The notes beneath the pieces were generated by a model, which saw nothing but the letters and a program-made list of their open reading frames with translations, ran no database searches and was not told the DNA's origin. Shown here piece by piece: positions 34,320 through 39,251 of a stretch of DNA of 39,251 bases (the stretch's first letter is position 1; the number at the start of each line of letters is the position of its first letter). The stretch covers positions 1 through 39,251 of the forward strand of contig DATHJB010000004.1 of the NCBI GenBank assembly GCA_035316325.1, given 5' to 3'. The translations under genes were made by a program, and so were the position numbers. Source of the DNA: Acidimicrobiales bacterium. GTDB taxonomy: Bacteria > Actinomycetota > Acidimicrobiia > Acidimicrobiales > VFJN01.

Positions 34320-35159
34320 ATGGCGGTCGCACGCGTGGAAGGGAACCGGGGCCGGCTCGCCGTGCTGGTGATGGCCGCCGTCACGGCGCTGGTGCTCGAC
34401 CGGCGTGACGTCGCCGTGGTCGACGAGGCCCGCGACGCGGCCGCCAGCCTGTTCGACCCGTTCGACGACGCCGCCGAGGTCGTGTCCGCCCCGCTGACCG
34501 ACGCCTGGAACGGCTGGACCGGCAACGAGGACGTCGACGAGCTGCGCGAGGAGAACCAGCAGCTGCGGGAGCAGCTCGCGTCCATTGAGGCCGGCGAGGT
34601 GAGCAACACCGATGCCGCCGAGCAGCTCGCCGAGCTGACCCGGTCGCTGGAGCTGCCGTGGGCCGGCGACCTCCCCAAGGTCACCGCCCAGGTCACGTCG
34701 GGGCCCCGGTCGAACTTCTCGCACGCCATCGAGATCAACAAGGGCAGCGACCAGGGCATCAAGGTGGGGATGCCCGCGGTCACCGGCGGCGGGCTGGTGG
34801 GCCGGGTGTCGCAGGTGTCGGGCGGCCGGGCCACGGTCGAGCTGGTGAGCGACCCCGAGTTCCGCGTCGGCGTGCGCCTGGCCGGCACGGGCGCCCTCGG
34901 CACCGCCCGGGGCCAGGGTCGGGGCGAGCCGCTGGTGGTCGACGCCTCGATCGAGCCGGGCACCGACGTCGCCGCCGGCACGGGCGTGGTGACCAGCGGC
35001 GTCGACCGCAGCCTCTACCCGGACGCCATTCCCGTCGGCAAGGTGCGCACCACCCGCGAGGGTGCCGGTGGCCTGTCGCTCGAGCTGATCGTCGACCCGC
35101 TCGTCGACGTCGACCGCCTGTCCTACGTCAGCATCCTGCAGTGGGAGCCCCCGGCATGA
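34320..35159 (+). CDS. mreC: Rod shape-determining protein MreC
   Basis: The 279-residue protein has one N-terminal membrane helix (GRLAVLVMAAVTALVL), a coiled coil (EDVDELREENQQLREQLA), and the periplasmic-type double beta barrel (KGSDQGIKVGMPAVTGGGLV, GRVSQVSGGRATVELVSD). It links MreB and MreD with the PBP2/RodA synthase outside the membrane. The stop TGA is contained in the ATGA that starts the 34-residue mini-ORF leading to mreD. Confidence 0.93.
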   Translation: MAVARVEGNRGRLAVLVMAAVTALVLDRRDVAVVDEARDAAASLFDPFDDAAEVVSAPLTDAWNGWTGNEDVDELREENQQLREQLASIEAGEVSNTDAAEQLAELTRSLELPWAGDLPKVTAQVTSGPRSNFSHAIEINKGSDQGIKVGMPAVTGGGLVGRVSQVSGGRATVELVSDPEFRVGVRLAGTGALGTARGQGRGEPLVVDASIEPGTDVAAGTGVVTSGVDRSLYPDAIPVGKVRTTREGAGGLSLELIVDPLVDVDRLSYVSILQWEPPA

Positions 35160-35260
35160 GCGAGCGTCCGTCCGCAGCGAGGCCCGCCGAGCGAGGCCCG
35201 GGGGAGAGCGAGCGTGGCCCGAGCGGCCCGCTGCGAAGCAGCAGGAGCGGGAAGCGATGA
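35156..35260 (+). CDS. 34-residue mini-ORF bridging mreC and mreD
   Basis: It starts in an ATGA shared with the mreC stop and ends in an ATGA shared with the mreD start, so all three frames are chained. The peptide (MSERPSAARPAERGPGESER, then GPSGPLRSSRSGKR) is low-complexity, rich in Arg, Ser, Gly and Pro, and its DNA is built of GAGCGAG and AGGCCCG units. It could be a dispersed intergenic repeat that slid in without breaking translational coupling. It is probably not a functional protein by itself, but translation through it may set the level of MreD. Confidence 0.45.
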   Translation: MSERPSAARPAERGPGESERGPSGPLRSSRSGKR

Positions 35261-35784
35261 ACTCGGATCGAGCCATCGCTCTGCGGCGGGGGGCGCTGCT
35301 GGTGTTCGCCATACTCGTCCTGCAGGTCGGCGTGGTGTCCGACCTGGAGGCGTTCGGCGCCTTCGGCGACCTGGTGCTGCTGACCGCCATCGCCGCCGGC
35401 TCCGTGGGCGGTGCCGACCGTGGCGCCACCTACGGGTTCTGCGCCGGCCTCGCCTACGACCTGCTGCTCGACACCCCCTTCGGCCTGTCCGCCCTGGTGT
35501 ACGCCCTGGTGGGCTACGGCGTCGGGATGGCCGCCACCTGGGTGTTGCAGCCCCGCTGGTGGTTCCACCTGCTCACGGCGTTCGTCGGCAGCGTGACGGC
35601 GGTGCTGCTGGCGGTCGCCGTCACCCGGTTGATGGGCTCGGAGTACCCGGCCGACGAGGTGACGCGCATCGCCAGCGTGGTCGCGGCCTGGAACGTGGCC
35701 CTGATCCTGCCGGCCCGGCGGTTGCTGCAGTGGGCCGTCGGCGACGACCGCTCCGAGCGCTACCGCATCGCGACGATCGGCTGA
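35257..35784 (+). CDS. mreD: Rod shape-determining protein MreD
   Basis: The 175-residue membrane protein has about five hydrophobic segments (RRGALLVFAILVLQVGVV, FGDLVLLTAIAAGSVGG, ALVYALVGYGVGMAATWVL, LLTAFVGSVTAVLLAVAV, SVVAAWNVALILPARRLL). Size and position after mreC identify it as MreD, an integral part of the elongasome. The ATG is coupled to the mini-ORF stop; GGAGCGGGAAGC before it is a weak ribosome-binding site. mrdA follows after 16 bases. Confidence 0.9.
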   Translation: MNSDRAIALRRGALLVFAILVLQVGVVSDLEAFGAFGDLVLLTAIAAGSVGGADRGATYGFCAGLAYDLLLDTPFGLSALVYALVGYGVGMAATWVLQPRWWFHLLTAFVGSVTAVLLAVAVTRLMGSEYPADEVTRIASVVAAWNVALILPARRLLQWAVGDDRSERYRIATIG

Positions 35785-35800
35785 GGGGGCGCGGGCGCAC

Positions 35801-37792
35801 ATGAGCAACGAGATCCCCCGCCTGCGGCTGTCGGTGCTGGGCATGGTCGCCGTGGCCCTGTTCGCCGCCCTGTTCGCCCGCCTCTACGACCTCCAGGTGG
35901 TGGGCGCCTCCGATTTCCAGGTCCAGGCCGAGGCCAACCGGGTGCGAGAGGTGCTGGTCCCCGCTCCCCGGGGTCGCATCTTCGACCGCAACGGCAAGGT
36001 CATCGTCGACAACCGCATCGACGTGGTCGTCGCCGTCGACCGCTCCGGGTTCAACCAGCTCGAGGAGGAGAAGGGCACCGAACTGCTCACCCGCCTGGCC
36101 GGCGAGCTGGTGAAGGTCGGCAAGCAGATCGACGCCGAGGGCCTGCGCACGCGCATCAACAACCAGAAGTTCAGCCGCTACGCGCCCGTCCCCGTGGCCC
36201 AGGGCGTGCCCGAGGAGCTGAAGATCTACCTGGAGGAGCACGCCGCGGAGTACCCGTCGGTGATCGTGCAGCGCACCGCCGTGCGCCACTACCCGTACGG
36301 GCCGCTGGCGGCGAACGTCGTCGGCTACACCGCCAAGATCAACGAGGACGAGCTGGCGGTGGCCGAGGAGTCCGGCACCCCCAAGCCCTACAGCCTCAAC
36401 GACGACATCGGCCGCACCGGCGTCGAGCGGGCCTACGAGCAGGACCTGCGGGGCACGCCCGGCAAGCGGGAGATCGAGGTCGACGCCGACGGCGACCCGG
36501 TCCGGGTGATCAGCGAGACGCTGCCGAAGCCGGGCAGCGACCTGACCCTCACCCTCGACATCGACATCCAGGCCGTCGCCCAGCAACGCCTGGAGCAGGG
36601 CCTGGAGGCGGCCCGGCAGCGCCCGCCGCGCCCGGGCAACGCCCCGAACCAGGGTCAGCGGGGCGCGGTCGTGGTGGAGGACCCGAACAACGGCCAGGTC
36701 CTGGCCATGGCCTCGTACCCCACCTACGACGTGTCCCGGTTCGTCGACGGCATCGACAACGCCGAGTGGGCCTACCTGCAGGACCCGGCCAACGAGTACC
36801 CCCTCAACAACTGGGCGATGCAGGGCCTGTGGGCGTCGGGGTCCACGTTCAAGCTGTTCGTCGGGTACGCCGCGCTGAAGTCGGGCCTGATGTCGGCCGA
36901 CACGGTGTTCTTCGACCGCGGCGGCTACCAGATCCCGGGCTGCACCGGCGCCAAGTGCTTCCGCAGCAACGCCGGCAGCTCCGCCTACGGCGCCATCCGC
37001 ATCGACGAGGCGCTCACCGTGTCCTCCGACGCCTACTTCTACAACGTGGGCGCGCAGTTCTACCTGCAGCAGGAGCGCTTCGGCGGCGAAGAGGCGATGC
37101 AGCAGTACATCCGGGACTTCGGGATCGGCGAGGAGACCGGCATCCCGCTCACCGAGGAGGTCGCCGGCCGGCTGCCCACGCCCCAGTGGCGCCGCGAGTA
37201 CTGCGCCCAGCAGGACTGCGACCCCGACTGGCACGCCGGCGACAACGTCAACCTCGCCGTCGGCCAGGGCGACATGGTGCTCACACCGCTCCAGCTGGCC
37301 AACGGCTACGCCACCTTCGCCAACGGCGGCACCCGCTACCAGCCGCAGATCGCGGCGTCGATCGACCCGCCCGGCGACGACACGGCCCCGACGCTGGTGG
37401 CGCCAGTGGTGGCCGGCCGGGTCGACCTGCCGCCGGAGATCCGTCAACCGCTGCTCGACGGCCTGGCCAACGTGCCGATCTCGGGCACGGCGGTCTCGGC
37501 GTTCAACGGCTTCGACCTGGAGGCGTTCCCCATCGCCGGCAAGACCGGCACGGCCCAGGTGCAGGACAAGGCCGACTCCGCGGTGTTCAGCGCCTTCGGC
37601 CCGGTGAACGCGCCCCGCTACCAGGTGACCGTGCTGATGGAGGAGTCGGGCTTCGGCGGCAGCAACGCCGCCCCCGTGGCACGGGCGCTGTTCGACGTGC
37701 TCTCGGGCGCGGTGCCCAAGCCGCCGGCCCCCCTGGGCGGGGTGGGCGCGGCCGTCGGCGCCCTGCCGACGGTGGGCGGTGCCTATGACTGA
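35801..37792 (+). CDS. mrdA: Penicillin-binding protein 2, elongasome transpeptidase
   Basis: The 663-residue class B PBP cross-links peptidoglycan during rod elongation. It has an N-terminal membrane helix (GMVAVALFAALFARLYDLQV), the pedestal domain beginning with APRGRIFDRNG, and the transpeptidase domain with active-site Ser348 in SGSTFKLF, the second motif Ser408-Ser409-Asp410 (SSDAYFYN) and the KTG triad at Lys581 (AGKTGTAQ). Two cysteine pairs (GCTGAKC and CAQQDC) sit in the outer domain and could form disulfides. The C-terminus is Gly/Pro/Ala-rich. Its end overlaps rodA by eight bases. Confidence 0.95.
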   Translation: MSNEIPRLRLSVLGMVAVALFAALFARLYDLQVVGASDFQVQAEANRVREVLVPAPRGRIFDRNGKVIVDNRIDVVVAVDRSGFNQLEEEKGTELLTRLAGELVKVGKQIDAEGLRTRINNQKFSRYAPVPVAQGVPEELKIYLEEHAAEYPSVIVQRTAVRHYPYGPLAANVVGYTAKINEDELAVAEESGTPKPYSLNDDIGRTGVERAYEQDLRGTPGKREIEVDADGDPVRVISETLPKPGSDLTLTLDIDIQAVAQQRLEQGLEAARQRPPRPGNAPNQGQRGAVVVEDPNNGQVLAMASYPTYDVSRFVDGIDNAEWAYLQDPANEYPLNNWAMQGLWASGSTFKLFVGYAALKSGLMSADTVFFDRGGYQIPGCTGAKCFRSNAGSSAYGAIRIDEALTVSSDAYFYNVGAQFYLQQERFGGEEAMQQYIRDFGIGEETGIPLTEEVAGRLPTPQWRREYCAQQDCDPDWHAGDNVNLAVGQGDMVLTPLQLANGYATFANGGTRYQPQIAASIDPPGDDTAPTLVAPVVAGRVDLPPEIRQPLLDGLANVPISGTAVSAFNGFDLEAFPIAGKTGTAQVQDKADSAVFSAFGPVNAPRYQVTVLMEESGFGGSNAAPVARALFDVLSGAVPKPPAPLGGVGAAVGALPTVGGAYD

Positions 37793-39062
37793 CGCCCTCG
37801 GTGGCTACGGGGGCGGGCGCGAGCGTCGCCAGTGGCGCGAGACCGTCGGGCCGCGGCGCTGGGAGCAGGGGCTCAAGCGGTCGGAGCGCAAGCGCGACCT
37901 GGGCATCTTCCGGCGCCGGGCCGAGCCGGTGTGGCGCCACGTCGACCTGCTCCTGCTCCTGTCGGCGGCGGCGATCTCGTCGCTCGGCTCGCTGATGATC
38001 CTGTCGTCCACCCGGGGCACCGACCCCGAGGACTACGACTTCTCGTCGCTGCAGCGCCAGCTCATGTTCATCGCCCTCGGGGTGGTGATGATGGTGCTGG
38101 TGGCGTCGTTCGACTACCGGCGCTGGCGCGAGAAGGTGTGGGTGCCGTACGGGCTGCTGCTGTTGCTGCTGCCGTTGGTGCTGACGTCGGTGGGCAGCGA
38201 GCACCGGGGCACGCAGGCGTGGTTCCAGATCGGCTCGACCTGGGCGTTCTCGCCGTCGAGCGAGGGCGACTACGGGTTCCAGCTGCAGCCCGCCGAGATC
38301 GCCAAGGTGATCGTGCTGGTGGTGCTGGCCTACGTGCTGTCGAAGGGCGGCGCGCCGCTCGGGGCGCGCTGGGTGGGTGCCACGCTGGCGGTGCTGGGGA
38401 TCCCGATGGGCTTCATCCTCCTCCAGCCCGACCTCGGCACGGCGATGGTGTTCGTCGCCATCGCCATGGGGCTGCTGCTGGTGGCCGGGGCCAAGGCGCG
38501 GCACATGGTGGTGCTGACGGCGGTGGGCGTCATCGGCGTGATCGGGGTGCTCAACTCCGACCTGCTGGAGGACTACCAGCGCGACCGGCTCACGGCGTTC
38601 GTCGAGCAGGACGCCAACACGAAGTCGACGGGCTACAACCTCAACGAGTCGAAGATCGCCATCGGCTCGGGCGGGTTCGGCGGCAAGGGCCTGTTCGAGG
38701 GCACGCAGACCCGGCTCGGCAACGTGCCCGAGCAGGAGACCGACTTCATCTTCACGGCGCTGGGGGAGGAGCTCGGCTTCGCCGGCTGCGCCACGCTGCT
38801 GGCGCTCTACTGGCTGCTGTGCTGGCGGATCTGGCGCACCGCCCAAATGGCCCACAACCGCTTCGGCATGCTCCTGTGCGTCGGCGTCCTGTCGATGCTC
38901 GTGTTCCAGGTGTTCCAGAACGTGGGCATGACCGTCGGCATCATGCCGATCACCGGCATCCCCCTGCCCTTCATGAGCTACGGCGGCTCCTCCACCCTCG
39001 CCGCCTGGACCGCCATGGGCATCATCCTCAACGTCCACATGCACCGCTACCACACCCGCTGA
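37785..39062 (+). CDS. rodA: RodA, SEDS-family peptidoglycan glycosyltransferase
   Basis: The 425-residue polytopic protein polymerises lipid II together with PBP2. A charged cytoplasmic N-terminus of about 60 residues (RRQWRETVGPRRWEQGLKRS) precedes roughly ten membrane spans. SEDS motifs are FQLQPAEIAKVIVLVVLAY, LLQPDLGTAMVFVAIAMGL, PEQETDFIFTALGEELGF, and GIPLPFMSYGGSSTLAAW. ATG 37785 is preferred; GTG 37779 is six bases earlier. The start lies inside mrdA, so the pair is coupled. Last gene of the shape cluster. Confidence 0.95.
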   Translation: MTDALGGYGGGRERRQWRETVGPRRWEQGLKRSERKRDLGIFRRRAEPVWRHVDLLLLLSAAAISSLGSLMILSSTRGTDPEDYDFSSLQRQLMFIALGVVMMVLVASFDYRRWREKVWVPYGLLLLLLPLVLTSVGSEHRGTQAWFQIGSTWAFSPSSEGDYGFQLQPAEIAKVIVLVVLAYVLSKGGAPLGARWVGATLAVLGIPMGFILLQPDLGTAMVFVAIAMGLLLVAGAKARHMVVLTAVGVIGVIGVLNSDLLEDYQRDRLTAFVEQDANTKSTGYNLNESKIAIGSGGFGGKGLFEGTQTRLGNVPEQETDFIFTALGEELGFAGCATLLALYWLLCWRIWRTAQMAHNRFGMLLCVGVLSMLVFQVFQNVGMTVGIMPITGIPLPFMSYGGSSTLAAWTAMGIILNVHMHRYHTR

Positions 39063-39104
39063 CTTTTCGGCCTTTCTCGGGCTTTTCGGGCCTCTCCAGC
39101 CGAT

Positions 39105-39110
39105 TACGAT
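39105..39110 (+). promoter_or_regulatory. -10 hexamer TACGAT for the gene at the right edge
   Basis: TACGAT lies six bases before GTG 39117 and there is no Shine-Dalgarno, consistent with a leaderless mRNA. Upstream (39063-39092) is a T- and C-rich stretch with three CTTTTCGG-like units. Confidence 0.45.
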
Positions 39111-39116
39111 CGTCTC

Positions 39117-39251
39117 GTGGCTTTGAGTCAGCGGCACCGGAGCGAGATCTACAATGTGTGGGCCCCACAGCTCGGCGAGGAGGTGGCCGAAGCCTTGATC
39201 TCCCACTTCCCCTCCCGCGACCTCGACGAGCCCGTCACGAAGGAGTTCGTC
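39117..39251 (+). CDS. Small protein of unknown function, N-terminal part (cut by the right edge)
   Basis: Forty-five residues are visible (start ALSQRHRSEIYNVWAPQLGE, end SRDLDEPVTKEFV). The arrangement of a short helical start, GEEVAEALISHFP, and a closing VTKEF resembles short bacterial proteins of the DUF1640/coiled-coil type, whose coiled coil and C-terminal membrane helix would lie beyond the window. Codon use is slightly less GC-biased than in the neighbours. Family is a guess from about 45 residues. Confidence 0.5.
   Translation, partial: MALSQRHRSEIYNVWAPQLGEEVAEALISHFPSRDLDEPVTKEFV

Noticed and set aside
39063..39092. A rho-independent terminator after rodA
   Set aside because: The stretch has repeated CTTTTCGG-like units but no stable stem-loop with a following U-run, so no terminator is called.

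Overview
The window is very GC-rich (coding third positions are almost all G or C) and uses many GTG starts. Its gene order (tig-clpP-clpX-folC-ndk-mreBCD-mrdA-rodA), the leaderless-looking starts and an actinobacterial/Bacillus-type LexA box all point to an actinomycetota chromosome, possibly from the Acidimicrobiia. The class is inferred from gene content only.

Layout. 1-857: the start of an Hsp70-like gene that runs off the left edge, and a PH-like protein. 982-3918: glycogen debranching enzyme and a HAD-IIA phosphatase. 3971-6660: a zinc-uptake operon znuA-znuC-znuB behind a Zur-type box, with a second, weaker box inside. 6670-8636: a small membrane protein, an AraC-type regulator and a divergent NmrA-like oxidoreductase. 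8740-11811: a large ATPase/BTAD regulator. 11974-18726: one tightly packed operon holding a DeoR repressor, a PfkB sugar-phosphate kinase, mannitol-type PTS EIIC, EIIB and EIIA, a zinc dehydrogenase, HPr and Enzyme I, that is, a whole phosphotransferase chain plus catabolic enzymes. 18687-20111: a secreted phosphoesterase. 20250-23050: ArsR/SRPBCC and CMD/HxlR/quinone-oxidoreductase groups. 23111-26352: lipoproteins, small membrane proteins, a DUF427 protein, and a 72-residue protein of unknown function whose start is covered by a perfect LexA box. 26501-26670: tRNA-Gly(UCC) and tRNA-Pro(UGG). 26767-31504: trigger factor, ClpP, ClpX and FolC. 31501-32727: a second, divergent FolC/Mur-ligase-like gene on the other strand. 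32774-39062: ndk followed by the cell-elongation cluster mreB, mreC, mreD, mrdA and rodA. 39117-end: the start of a small gene cut by the window edge.

The items most worth following up are the apparently SOS-controlled small protein at 26134-26352, the self-contained polyol-type PTS operon with an unusual enzyme set, the FolC-like paralogue with a changed DGAHNP motif, a 34-codon mini-ORF that bridges mreC and mreD with ATGA junctions on both sides, and a recurring TANNNT hexamer 6-9 bases before start codons, which suggests many leaderless mRNAs. There is no gene-free stretch longer than about 300 bases. No CRISPR array, insertion sequence, rRNA or replication origin was recognised.
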